Below, piece after piece: positions 1-7,662 of a stretch of 22,795 nucleotides of DNA; the stretch's first letter is position 1, and each line of letters begins with the position of its first letter. The translations under genes and the position numbers were made by a program. Source of the stretch: a virus; IMG/VR virus record IMGVR_UViG_3300042898_000010, positions 1 through 22,795 of that record; one strand, given 5' to 3'. The notes under the pieces were generated by a model. That model worked only from the letters and a program-made list of their open reading frames with translations. It was not told where the DNA came from and made no database searches.

Positions 1-26
1 GTCAATTACGGAGGGGAGCAAAGTCA

Positions 27-63
27 GGAGGGGGTAGTCCGGATGGTCACCATCCCTCCCTCC
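27..63 (+). other. Imperfect hairpin in purine/pyrimidine-rich leader
   Basis: A perfect 6-bp inverted repeat, GGATGG (41-46) and CCATCC (50-55), has a 3-nt loop. It can be extended across an internal loop by GGAGGG (27-32) pairing with CCCTCC (58-63). No T-tract follows, so it does not look like an intrinsic terminator. A role at the packaging site or in an RNA leader is possible but is inference only. Confidence 0.4.
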
Positions 64-100
64 CTCACTTCCAAATTTTGTGCTAATCTACGCATGAGGG

Positions 101-120
101 CTGCTTTCGCGGCGAAGCAG
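101..120 (+). other. Hairpin CTGCTT/AAGCAG upstream of terS
   Basis: CTGCTT (101-106) pairs perfectly with AAGCAG (115-120) around a GC-rich 8-nt interior. It lies about 57 bases before the small terminase start. There is no immediate T-tract, so I do not call a terminator. Its function is unknown. Confidence 0.35.
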
Positions 121-176
121 AAGGTGTCATATCTTTTGGTGTAGCAGTCCTCACTTTCACAAGACAGGAAAACTTT

Positions 177-548
177 ATGGCAAAAAAACCACGACACATT
201 TTGAAGTACCTTGAGGACCCAAATACTTGGGACAAGTCAGCTTTTGAAACTGCCATCCGCGCAGAAGTAGAAAGTGGCACAGGTGCGCTTACTGCAAGCG
301 ATGAGTTTTTGATTGGCTCTTTGGTTCTTGTGGTTGACAGCTTGCTTACAGCACAAATCAACATTGCTGAAGCCGGGCATGTAACGGTCTATGGCAACAA
401 TGAAGGCGTGACTGCTTGGTACAAAATTCGCACCGAGATGACCGATAAGGCTATCAAGATTCTTGCGGAGCTTGGCCTTGTTGCCCGTGGCAGACCAAAG
501 ATTGCTAATAAAGTGACTGATGTAGATGAGCTATTCGCCACTGCTTAA
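177..548 (+). CDS. terS: Phage terminase small subunit (probable)
   Basis: A 123-aa basic and helical protein, the first gene before the large terminase. It fits the small terminase role: recognising phage DNA at the packaging site and recruiting the large subunit. The assignment rests mainly on position, size and immediate coupling to the ATPase. The C-terminal part (around RTEMTDKAIKILAELGL, then RGRPK) resembles the tail of P27-like small terminases, but I cannot confirm a family. The start is supported by AGGAA at 166-170, six bases before the ATG. Its end overlaps the large terminase start by 23 bases in another frame, which suggests translational coupling. It could be an unrelated small packaging protein. 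Confidence 0.7.
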   Translation: MAKKPRHILKYLEDPNTWDKSAFETAIRAEVESGTGALTASDEFLIGSLVLVVDSLLTAQINIAEAGHVTVYGNNEGVTAWYKIRTEMTDKAIKILAELGLVARGRPKIANKVTDVDELFATA

Positions 549-2205
549 ACCGGCGTTTCAGTACGCAATTAGCGTAGTTCGTGGTGACATAGCAGCATGT
601 GAGGATGTAAAGCTGGGTTGCCAGCGGTTCCTTGATATGGCAGAGCGCAAAGACGCACCCTACGAATTCAAGGCTGAGAAAGCTGAACACATACTAAAGT
701 TTGTCAAATTCTGTCGCCATGTAAAGGGACCGGAAGCTGGCAAGCCTATTGAACTAGCCCCATTCCAGATTCTATTTTTGGCTGGCATTTATGGCTTTCG
801 AGCAAAAAGCGACATCAATACTCGTTGGGTGACAGATGTTATTTTGTTTGTACCTAGAAAGTCAGGAAAGACTACTTTGGCCTCCATCATTGCCCTGTAC
901 GAATTGCAGTTTGGCGATGCTGGCGCAGAGGTGTTTACCCTAGCTACTAACCGCGACCAAGCGTCTATTTGTTTTGATTCGTCTAAGGCTATTGTTGAAG
1001 GCATGAAAGCAGAGCTTGCTGCCAAGTTCATTGTTTACCGCAGTGAGCTAAAGAAAGCTGGCGACTCTACTTCTACGTACCGCGCCTTATCCCGTGAGAA
1101 CAGGAAAACGGGTGATGGTAAAAACCCTAGTGTGGCTATGGTGGACGAAGCAGCGCAGATTATTGAGAGGTCATCTATCGAGGTCCTGCACTCTGGTATG
1201 GGCGCTCGTAAGAACCCATTGCGGATGTACCTGACCACTGCCAGCTTTACTAAGGAAACCAAGTTCTACGAAGATTTGAACCATTTCCGGTCTGTGTTGC
1301 GTAGTGCTGCTGAAGATAACTTTAGATGGTTTGGCTTGCTGTATAGCATTGACCCCGGAGATGAGTGGAGCAATCCTGATGTCTGGGGTAAAGCCAATCC
1401 CATGCTGGACATTTCCGTTACCAAAGAACACATCAAACACATGGCAGATGAGGCTTCTGCCAAACCAGCCAGCTTGAATGAGTTCCTGTGTAAGCAATTA
1501 AACATCTATGTTTCTGCCAATAGCGCATGGGTTGATAGGCGGTTTTGGGATGACTCTATTGCCAAGATGTCGGCAGACAAGCCTGAATCTACATTTATTG
1601 CGTTTGACTTGGCGCACAGCCGAGATTTGAATGCTGTTTGTACCTTGCACAGATATGGGGAAGAAGATTTCTATGCCAAATTCCAGTTCTTCTTACCAGA
1701 GGAATCTATGGACTTTGTTCCTAACCATTACAAGCCCATCTATCTACAAGCTCAAGCCAGTGGTATCCTAAAGCTAACTCAGGGTAATGTTACAGACCTG
1801 AATGAGATAGAAACCTACATCAAGCAGGAGTGTATTGACCATGATGTTAAAGAAATTGCTTTCGACCCTTACAACGCCGCTGCGCTGGTTGCAAACCTCT
1901 ACAGCCACGGACTACCTGTCAAAAAAGTGGGCCAAGGTATGGCTGTACTGTCAAACCCAAGCAAAACGACTGAGCAGCTTATTCTCAAGAAAGCAGTAAA
2001 GCATGATGGCAATCCATTTGTGGGTTGGCAGCTTGGAAACTGCGAGGTTTACACCGATGTCAACGGTAATGTAAAGGTGCGTAAGAATGAGGCAGACCCA
2101 TCTGCCAAAGTTGATGGTATTATTTCTATGATTATGGCTTTACACTGCCACTTAGATAATGTTTTCGTGACGGAATCATTTGGCTTTAGGTCATTAGATT
2201 GGTAG
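526..2205 (+). CDS. terL: Phage terminase large subunit (HK97-type)
   Basis: A 559-aa packaging motor: an ATPase that translocates DNA into the prohead plus a nuclease that cuts the concatemer. Residues about 80-120 carry a Walker A segment (VPRKSGKTT), about 202-210 a Walker B segment (VAMVDEAA, Asp-Glu pair), and LTTAS near 236 fits the coupling motif. The C-terminal half shows the acidic clusters of an RNase H-like nuclease: FDLAHSRD near 360, FDPYNAA near 445 and KVDGI near 528. The length is normal for the Terminase_1 (HK97) group. The ATG lies inside the small terminase gene, and the reading frame has no better upstream start. It is separated by 24 bases from the portal gene. Confidence in the family is high; whether packaging is cos-type or headful cannot be told. 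Confidence 0.95.
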   Translation: MSYSPLLKPAFQYAISVVRGDIAACEDVKLGCQRFLDMAERKDAPYEFKAEKAEHILKFVKFCRHVKGPEAGKPIELAPFQILFLAGIYGFRAKSDINTRWVTDVILFVPRKSGKTTLASIIALYELQFGDAGAEVFTLATNRDQASICFDSSKAIVEGMKAELAAKFIVYRSELKKAGDSTSTYRALSRENRKTGDGKNPSVAMVDEAAQIIERSSIEVLHSGMGARKNPLRMYLTTASFTKETKFYEDLNHFRSVLRSAAEDNFRWFGLLYSIDPGDEWSNPDVWGKANPMLDISVTKEHIKHMADEASAKPASLNEFLCKQLNIYVSANSAWVDRRFWDDSIAKMSADKPESTFIAFDLAHSRDLNAVCTLHRYGEEDFYAKFQFFLPEESMDFVPNHYKPIYLQAQASGILKLTQGNVTDLNEIETYIKQECIDHDVKEIAFDPYNAAALVANLYSHGLPVKKVGQGMAVLSNPSKTTEQLILKKAVKHDGNPFVGWQLGNCEVYTDVNGNVKVRKNEADPSAKVDGIISMIMALHCHLDNVFVTESFGFRSLDW

Positions 2206-2229
2206 AATGTGCGGAAATAGGAGAAAATC

Positions 2230-3630
2230 ATGGGACTTTTGGATGTTTTTAGCAGTAAAAAAGTAACAAATAATGAGAGTAACTCGTTGTTTGGTCAAAC
2301 TGCATTGGGCAACAATATTGTTTACCAAAGTAATAAACAGCAGCCAAATGTAAATACCCAAATACTCTATGTCACAACTGCCAGCACTACTAATGCTGGT
2401 CGTCCTGTTGACATGTCCATGCTCACTCGCAACAGTACAGTGATGTCCTGTATTGCAATTAAGGCAAGGGCGCTTGCACAACTGCCTATCAATATTTGCT
2501 GCGAAAGCGAAGATGGCGAATATGTAAATGCCATCAAAGACCCGTCAGTTGGCAATCGTGATAAGACAAAAGCAAAGCAAGTAGCCAAGCTTTTGAACAA
2601 TCCAAATAACTTTCAGAGCAAATATGAGTTCTGGTATCAGTGGCTCATGTGGTATGAGCTTGCTGGTGAAGCGTTTACTTTGTGGTGGCGTAAAGACCAA
2701 GAAAGTGCAACAGAGACACCTCTGGAGATGTACATCTTGGACAGCACTTTAATTGCCGTAACAATCAATCCTGCTCGTTATCCATCCTACCGATTGTCTA
2801 CACCGTCTTACGGTTTCAGCCGTGACCAGCCACTTAAAGCGCATCAAATCATGCACTGTAAAGAGATGGCATGGCAAGGTTCTGCCGGTTTTAACAAAGG
2901 TATCTTGGCTGCTGAACTGGTGGCTTTGGACCAAGACATTGACCTGTACGCAAACTATGTCATGCAGAACGGTGCGAAGCCATCTGGCATGTTTTCTACC
3001 GAAGCTGTTGTGCCGGACGCAAAATATAAAGAGATTGCAGCCCGTCTGAAGGAAGCTTGGAGCAACATGACAGGCTCACGCCAATCTGACCCATCTAAGC
3101 CCGGTCAGGGCATGCTGCTCGACCAAGGCATGAAGTACACGCCTTTGGAAATGCTCAACTTGCAAGATGCTGATGCTGCTAACCTGAAGATGCAAACCAT
3201 GCGCCGTATTTGCGGCCTGTTTGGTGTGCCTCCGCAGATGCTTGGCATTATTGATGGCAAGTTTAATAACAGCCAGACGCAAATGGATGAGTTCTATAAA
3301 GGGACTATGTATCCAATGCTGGTCAACATTCAAGAGAAGCTGAAGCAGCACCTGTTTACAGGTTACCCATCATTGTGTGTTGAGTTTGATACTAGCGACT
3401 TCTTAAAGGGCGCACCACTTGACCAAATGAACTTTGCTACCTCTGGCGTGACCAATGGAATTATGACTCCTAACGAAGCCCGTCAATATATGGGCATGCC
3501 TAATGTCGAAGGTGGTGATAAATTGGTCCAACCTAATAAACCGGCTGATGCTATTGCCGGAAGTTCATCACAAGATACTGGTGGCGGTGGTGGAAACCAA
3601 ACTAAGAAAATGAATATAGGAAAGACTTGA
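2230..3630 (+). CDS. Phage portal protein (HK97 family)
   Basis: A 466-aa protein that would form the dodecameric ring at one capsid vertex, the DNA entry and exit channel and terminase docking site. Seen in the sequence: an early block with STVMSCIAIKARALAQLPI (about 77-95), a KYEFWYQWL region, and a late block with RRICGLFGVPPQMLG then the NSQTQMDEFY stretch, all characteristic of the HK97-type portal family. The C-terminus becomes glycine- and lysine-rich (GGGGGNQTKK), a likely flexible tail. Start choice is supported by AGGAGA just before the ATG. It lies directly between the large terminase and the prohead protease, the expected position. Length is normal for the family. Confidence 0.93.
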   Translation: MGLLDVFSSKKVTNNESNSLFGQTALGNNIVYQSNKQQPNVNTQILYVTTASTTNAGRPVDMSMLTRNSTVMSCIAIKARALAQLPINICCESEDGEYVNAIKDPSVGNRDKTKAKQVAKLLNNPNNFQSKYEFWYQWLMWYELAGEAFTLWWRKDQESATETPLEMYILDSTLIAVTINPARYPSYRLSTPSYGFSRDQPLKAHQIMHCKEMAWQGSAGFNKGILAAELVALDQDIDLYANYVMQNGAKPSGMFSTEAVVPDAKYKEIAARLKEAWSNMTGSRQSDPSKPGQGMLLDQGMKYTPLEMLNLQDADAANLKMQTMRRICGLFGVPPQMLGIIDGKFNNSQTQMDEFYKGTMYPMLVNIQEKLKQHLFTGYPSLCVEFDTSDFLKGAPLDQMNFATSGVTNGIMTPNEARQYMGMPNVEGGDKLVQPNKPADAIAGSSSQDTGGGGGNQTKKMNIGKT

Positions 3631-3636
3631 TAAATA

Positions 3637-3852
3637 ATGCAAACTGATACAAAATATCTGGTAGCATTAGCAAAACAGGTTCGTCAACCTGTAATACAGT
3701 TGCCTGTTCTTTTAGGGCAACCCCCTAAAATACAAGATAACAACCAATCTATGGCTTTAGGGGCTATTAATGAAGCAAATGAATCTAATCTGCGAAGCAA
3801 GATTAAACCTAACGGAAAAAGCCGCAAACGGCGAACCCACAGGCAAGATTGA
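3637..3852 (+). CDS. Small ORF between portal and protease (doubtful)
   Basis: A possible 71-aa product starting six bases after the portal stop and overlapping the first 83 bases of the protease gene in a different frame. I do not recognise it. The only Shine-Dalgarno-like sequence (AGGAAAG at about 3618) is rather far upstream, about 13 bases. The C-terminal third, rich in Lys and Arg, is probably only an out-of-frame reading of the protease start. If translated, ribosomes would run through the hairpin at 3710-3730 and over the protease ribosome binding site, so it might act as a leader peptide rather than a working protein. It may equally be untranslated spacer. Confidence 0.3.
   Translation: MQTDTKYLVALAKQVRQPVIQLPVLLGQPPKIQDNNQSMALGAINEANESNLRSKIKPNGKSRKRRTHRQD
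3710..3763 (+). promoter_or_regulatory. Candidate RNA switch controlling protease translation
   Basis: Three complementary segments are visible. Segment A, TTTTAGGG (3710-3717), pairs perfectly (8 bp, 5-nt loop) with segment B, CCCTAAAA (3723-3730). Segment C, TTTAGGGG (3756-3763), contains the ribosome binding site of the protease gene and is also perfectly complementary to B (CCCCTAAA, 3722-3729). B can therefore pair with A or with C but not both. The A-B form would leave the ribosome site free and the B-C form would mask it. The pairing is directly seen in the sequence; a regulatory role is inferred. Confidence 0.4.
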
Positions 3853-4552
3853 AGCCCGCATTACTTCTTGGGGTCCACGCGAAGGTGCGGATGGTCGCCG
3901 TTTTAACTACCAGCCAGAAGGCTTTATGGATTGGGCAGAACAATTTGCCTCCTCCGGTAGACCACTCCCAATGTTCCTAAATCACAATGCAGAGTCTATG
4001 CCTGTTGGCGAATGGACAAGCATTGAGATGGATGATGAAGGCATGAGCGCAAGTGGTCGCTTGTTCCTGAACACCACTGCTGGCTCAGATTTGTATCAAG
4101 TTATGAGCGAGTCACCTAACATGTTTGGTGGTGTCTCTGTTGGCGCTTACGCTGACGAATATCAGATGGTTAATTCTGATGGAGAACCCGACCAATCTGA
4201 AGAAGCTTACTTCCAAATCACTAAAGGTGGTCTGCGTGAGACTAGCATTGTGATGTACCCTAATAATCCTAAAGCTGAAGTTAGCAAGCTCGAATTCTTC
4301 ATGGAAGACGGCTCTGTTGACTTGCGACAATTAGAACAATCTCTGCGAGATGCAGGGGTTTCTAAACAGAATGCGGTTGCTGCTGCTTCTGTATTTAAAC
4401 AGGTGCTTGAGCAGCGAGATGCTGTAACAAAGCCTGTTGAAGACGCACCAATTTTGAGAGATTCAGAAGCGGAAGCAACCGAAGCGAAGATTCTTGAAGC
4501 TTTAGAGCAAAGAGAACTTCTTAAACTCCTAGACAAACGACTTAAAGGTTAA
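3770..4552 (+). CDS. Prohead maturation protease (HK97 gp4-like, S78)
   Basis: A 260-aa serine protease that would cleave the scaffold-like part of the capsid protein during head maturation. The expected catalytic residues are in place: His72 in MFLNHN and Ser123 in GGVSVGAY, as in peptidase family S78 (PF04586). After about residue 165 the protein becomes a charged helical extension (coiled-coil-like, ending in LLKLLDKRLKG), probably a scaffolding or capsid-binding tail that is removed later. The ATG at 3770 is preceded by AGGGG six bases upstream, and an in-frame stop at 3758 excludes a longer form. The capsid gene follows after two bases. Possible regulation by the upstream RNA pairing is described separately. 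Confidence 0.92.
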   Translation: MKQMNLICEARLNLTEKAANGEPTGKIEARITSWGPREGADGRRFNYQPEGFMDWAEQFASSGRPLPMFLNHNAESMPVGEWTSIEMDDEGMSASGRLFLNTTAGSDLYQVMSESPNMFGGVSVGAYADEYQMVNSDGEPDQSEEAYFQITKGGLRETSIVMYPNNPKAEVSKLEFFMEDGSVDLRQLEQSLRDAGVSKQNAVAAASVFKQVLEQRDAVTKPVEDAPILRDSEAEATEAKILEALEQRELLKLLDKRLKG

Positions 4553-4554
4553 TC

Positions 4555-5904
4555 ATGTCACAAGTAATCTTAGAAAAATTGGACGCAATCGAAGCTAAAC
4601 AAGCTGAGAGCGTTGCGGCTGTAGAAGCCAAAATCCCCGCTGCTGTTGAAGCTATCAAAGCTGAATTCAGCGAAATGGTTGCTGCTTTGGAAGCAAAAGT
4701 TTCTTCTATCGAAGCTCCTGCTCTTATCAAAGCTCCTGCCAAAACAACTCGTCAAGATGTCAATCGTTCTGTTAAAGAGCAATTGGTTTCTTTCTACAAA
4801 GGCAACGGTCGCGTAGAGAAAGAACTGCAAATCTTTGCTGACGAATCACAAATGCAAGCCTACCTGAACGAAGCTTCTGCTTTGACTGCTGGTGGTGATG
4901 GCAAAGGTGGTCGCACAGCTTATGACCCAGTGTTTGCTGCACTGCGTTTGGCTAACCCATTGCGCGGTGTTTCACGCACTGTTGCTACTGATGGTTCTTC
5001 TTATCAGTTCCGTGTCAAAACGGGCAACGCTGGCGCTGCTTGGGGTTATGCAATTCAAAACAACGGTGCGACTACAACTGAAGACACAACAATCTGGCAA
5101 TTAGTTTTGCAAGATTTGAATGTGCAGTTCCCTATTCGTACTGCTGCCCTTGATGACATTGATGGCTTGGAAGCAAATGTGGTTGACGACATGTTGGCTG
5201 AATTTTCACAGTCTGAAGCGTTGTCAATGATTCAGAATAACGACCAAGCAGCACAATCTGCCACTAACCCATACGGCGGAACAAACGGCTTGCGCGGTTT
5301 AGACCAATATGCTGGTTCTAACGCTACATACGCTGGTGGTACTTGCTCTACAGCGGCATTTGGTACAAGTGGTACAGGCTCTAGCACTGGTTTGCATAGC
5401 TTGGCTACTTATGACCAGACCACTACTAACGCTGCTACTGTTGGCGCAAACAACATCACCTATACCGATGTTGTGAATTTCATCTATCAATTGCCACAAC
5501 AATACTGGACTGCAAACGCTAAGTTTGTGATTAGCCCAATCTTGTTGAACGCAATTCGTGCATTGAAAGACAACAACGGCGCACCTATCTTCAATCGTAA
5601 CGAAGGTTTGTCTGTCGAAGGTATTGTTGGTCAGTTGATGGGCTTTGATGTTGTTGTGAATAAGTATTGCGATACTCCTTCACAAACAACGGCAGGTTCT
5701 GCTGGTACTAACAGTTTGTACCCAATGTTCTTTGCTGATTGGAGCCGCTTCCACACAATCGTGGACCGCTTGAACATGGTTATGCGCCGTTATGACCAGA
5801 CATTGCCCGGTTTCATCACCTTCTACGGTGAGAAGCGTTTGGCAACATCTGTTCGTGATCCTAATGCTGGTGTGCGTTATCGCTCAACTGGCACAGCGAC
5901 CTAA
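4555..5904 (+). CDS. Major capsid protein 1, HK97 fold with delta domain
   Basis: A 449-aa shell subunit. Residues about 1-60 are an Ala/Glu/Lys-rich coiled coil (AAVEAK, VEAIKAEF, ALEAKV), followed by a helical linker to about 105. This matches the scaffold-like delta domain that the S78 protease removes in HK97-type phages. The mature part begins around SALTAGGDGKGGRT (about 108-121) and carries FAALRLANPLR, FPIRTA, NNDQA, GLRGL and, near the end, PGFITFYGEKRL and VRDP. Its start lies two bases after the protease stop with AAAGGTT upstream. A strong intrinsic terminator directly follows the stop, so most late transcripts may end here. The next gene encodes a paralogue without the delta domain. 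The exact cleavage point cannot be read from the sequence. Confidence 0.92.
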   Translation: MSQVILEKLDAIEAKQAESVAAVEAKIPAAVEAIKAEFSEMVAALEAKVSSIEAPALIKAPAKTTRQDVNRSVKEQLVSFYKGNGRVEKELQIFADESQMQAYLNEASALTAGGDGKGGRTAYDPVFAALRLANPLRGVSRTVATDGSSYQFRVKTGNAGAAWGYAIQNNGATTTEDTTIWQLVLQDLNVQFPIRTAALDDIDGLEANVVDDMLAEFSQSEALSMIQNNDQAAQSATNPYGGTNGLRGLDQYAGSNATYAGGTCSTAAFGTSGTGSSTGLHSLATYDQTTTNAATVGANNITYTDVVNFIYQLPQQYWTANAKFVISPILLNAIRALKDNNGAPIFNRNEGLSVEGIVGQLMGFDVVVNKYCDTPSQTTAGSAGTNSLYPMFFADWSRFHTIVDRLNMVMRRYDQTLPGFITFYGEKRLATSVRDPNAGVRYRSTGTAT

Positions 5905-5915
5905 TAGTTGCAATC

Positions 5916-5946
5916 AGCGGGGGGGTAAAATCCCCCGCTTTCTTTT
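5916..5946 (+). terminator. Rho-independent terminator after capsid gene 1
   Basis: AGCGGGGG (5916-5923) pairs perfectly with CCCCCGCT (5932-5939), with an 8-nt loop and an immediate T-rich run TTTCTTTT (5939-5946). It sits in the 53-base gap between the two capsid genes. No good promoter is seen after it, so downstream head and tail genes probably depend on read-through. This would give a high capsid 1 to capsid 2 ratio, as the terminator after T7 gene 10 does for its downstream genes. Confidence 0.85.
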
Positions 5947-5957
5947 AAGGACACACC

Positions 5958-6986
5958 ATGACCATCACTAAAAAAATCTTATCTGCTATTCAAGAAACAA
6001 TTCAAACAGGTCAAAGAGTTTCAATTGATTTGCGTGAAGCATCTGCAATCACAGGTTCTGGTGATGGTGTAGGTGGTCGCACATTTTTTGATAACGCTTT
6101 TGCTGCTCTGCGTTATGCAAACCCGATTCGCGAGATGTCGCGTGTTATCCCTGCTGCTGGCTCAAGCGTTCAGTTTGTTGCTAAGACAGGTAATGCGGCA
6201 AATCAAACAAACCCATTTGGTTACACATTCACTCCAGACAGTGGTACACCAAATACAAACACATCAATTTGGCAATTGCCAACTCGCGTTATTACAGCGC
6301 AACTGCCGATTCGTACAGCAGTAATGTCTGATGTAAATTACTTGAACGAAACAATTGTTGAAGACTTGATGCTAGAGTTCGCGCAAATTGAAGGCGCTTC
6401 AATGGTGTTAAACAATGACCAAGCTGGCTCTACGACTACAGTAAACGGTGCTACAAGCGGTTTGCGTGGTTTGAACATGTACACAAGTGCAGCAGCATCT
6501 GCTTATGGCACAAGTGGCACTGCAATTACAAATGGTATCCATTCAATTGCAACATTTACACAAGCAGCGGCAGCGGTTACATATTCTGACATTACAGATA
6601 TGACTCGTTTGTTTCCTGCTCAATATTGGAATTTGCCCGGCACTGCATGGATGATGCACCCGCAGACAGTTCACGAATTGCGTAATTTAGGTGGCGCAGC
6701 AGCAATTAAACAGTTTGCTGAAACTGGTGATGATGATGGCGGTGCTGGTGTTAACATTTTTGGCTTCCCTGTGATTGCTAATCCAAACATGCAAACTACA
6801 GGTGCTGGCAAGTTTAATATTTACTTGGCAAACTGGCCCCGTTTTGTGACTATTGCTGATGTGGAAGAAATGACCATTCAAGCAATGGAGCAGACAGCCC
6901 CCGGTTTTATTACCCTATTTGCTGAAAAGCGTTTGGTAAGTACTGTCCGTGACCCATTTGCTGGTATTCGTTTAGTTGGCGTGTAA
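5958..6986 (+). CDS. Second capsid protein, HK97 fold without delta domain
   Basis: A 342-aa paralogue of the preceding capsid protein. Its Arg41 aligns with Arg120 of the first protein, so it starts about 79 residues later and lacks the coiled-coil scaffold domain. Shared blocks in the same order include GGRT, FAALR, ANP, LPIRTA, NNDQA, GLRGL, PGFIT, EKRL and VRDP, so it spans the whole HK97 fold. Start is supported by AAGGA seven bases before the ATG, just after the terminator. It may form a special position such as the pentamers (as T4 gp24 does beside gp23) or be a minor lattice component; that is inference. Another reading is that this is the main shell protein and capsid 1 is the co-assembly partner. 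The connector gene follows after three bases. Confidence 0.85.
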   Translation: MTITKKILSAIQETIQTGQRVSIDLREASAITGSGDGVGGRTFFDNAFAALRYANPIREMSRVIPAAGSSVQFVAKTGNAANQTNPFGYTFTPDSGTPNTNTSIWQLPTRVITAQLPIRTAVMSDVNYLNETIVEDLMLEFAQIEGASMVLNNDQAGSTTTVNGATSGLRGLNMYTSAAASAYGTSGTAITNGIHSIATFTQAAAAVTYSDITDMTRLFPAQYWNLPGTAWMMHPQTVHELRNLGGAAAIKQFAETGDDDGGAGVNIFGFPVIANPNMQTTGAGKFNIYLANWPRFVTIADVEEMTIQAMEQTAPGFITLFAEKRLVSTVRDPFAGIRLVGV

Positions 6987-6989
6987 ACC

Positions 6990-7661
6990 ATGAGCGCAGT
7001 AGATTATCAATACGGTTCGCCTTATTCGGCGCAAACACGCAATCCGTTTAACTATGAAAAGTTTGAACAGATTGACCGGGATAATGTTACGCCTTGGCTT
7101 ACTCTTGAAGAAATCACTCAGCACATTAATTTGTATGATGATGAAAGTCAAGACACCTATCTAAAGGCTCTAGAACTGGCTACAAGGCAAGCAATTGAGG
7201 ACTACCTAGGTCTGAGTATCTTTAGTGTGACTTATCGCGTCTGGTACGGCACATCTAGCCTTGCTGCTGCACCTGTTTGCTTTGACTTGCCTGAAGTTAG
7301 TCAAAATCAATACTCTAATCAACCGCAAGTTTATATTGATTCTCTTGGGTACTGGACTGACGCATTCCCTCCTGTTTTTACAACAGTTGCTTCAAATCAG
7401 TATTACTATGATGCTTCTGGTAATAAAGTCATTGTGTCTTCATTGCCAACATCAATTAATACAGTAATGACTGCTCCTATTGTGCTTCAATACACTACTG
7501 TAGCAAACCCAATTTCAGCCTATCCTGTGATTAAACAGGCTGGCCTGTTGTTGTTTACGCACCTGTATAACAATCGTGCAAATGCCACTGAAGTTAAGTT
7601 GAAAGACATACCTTTTGGCGTGACTACATTGTTAAGAAACTACAAGCCTTTGGTGATGTGA
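6990..7661 (+). CDS. Head-tail connector (gp6-like / phiE125 gp8-like)
   Basis: A 223-aa protein expected to form the adaptor ring under the portal. The N-terminal helical part (WLTLEEITQHINLYDDESQ, then YLKALELATRQAIEDYLGL, roughly 36-75) is the typical core of the HK97 gp6 / phage head-tail connector family, followed by a beta-rich insertion and a C-terminal helix near FTHLYNNRA. It starts three bases after the second capsid gene without a clear Shine-Dalgarno sequence, so translation is likely coupled. The next gene starts two bases after its stop. The family call rests on the helical core and on position. Confidence 0.8.
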   Translation: MSAVDYQYGSPYSAQTRNPFNYEKFEQIDRDNVTPWLTLEEITQHINLYDDESQDTYLKALELATRQAIEDYLGLSIFSVTYRVWYGTSSLAAAPVCFDLPEVSQNQYSNQPQVYIDSLGYWTDAFPPVFTTVASNQYYYDASGNKVIVSSLPTSINTVMTAPIVLQYTTVANPISAYPVIKQAGLLLFTHLYNNRANATEVKLKDIPFGVTTLLRNYKPLVM

Positions 7662-7662
7662 T

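Larger units (their letters stand above)
1..176. other. Non-coding leader upstream of terminase genes
   Basis: No convincing gene is seen before the small terminase. The left part is strongly strand-biased: purine-rich runs at about 11-34 are followed by pyrimidine-rich CCCTCC repeats at about 54-66, able to fold back on each other. Two hairpins lie here and are listed separately. In HK97/lambda-type phages the packaging site (cos or pac) commonly lies next to the small terminase, so this is the natural place for it, but nothing in the sequence proves a cut site. I found no well-matched sigma70 promoter. Confidence 0.5.

Noticed and set aside
81-89. TGCTAATCT as an extended -10 promoter upstream of the small terminase
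   Set aside because: Only about half of the -10 bases match and there is no -35 at the right distance.
83-364. Minus-strand 93-aa frame over the small terminase
   Set aside because: It is antisense to a gene with a good ribosome site and terminase context; no other minus-strand gene is supported in the window.
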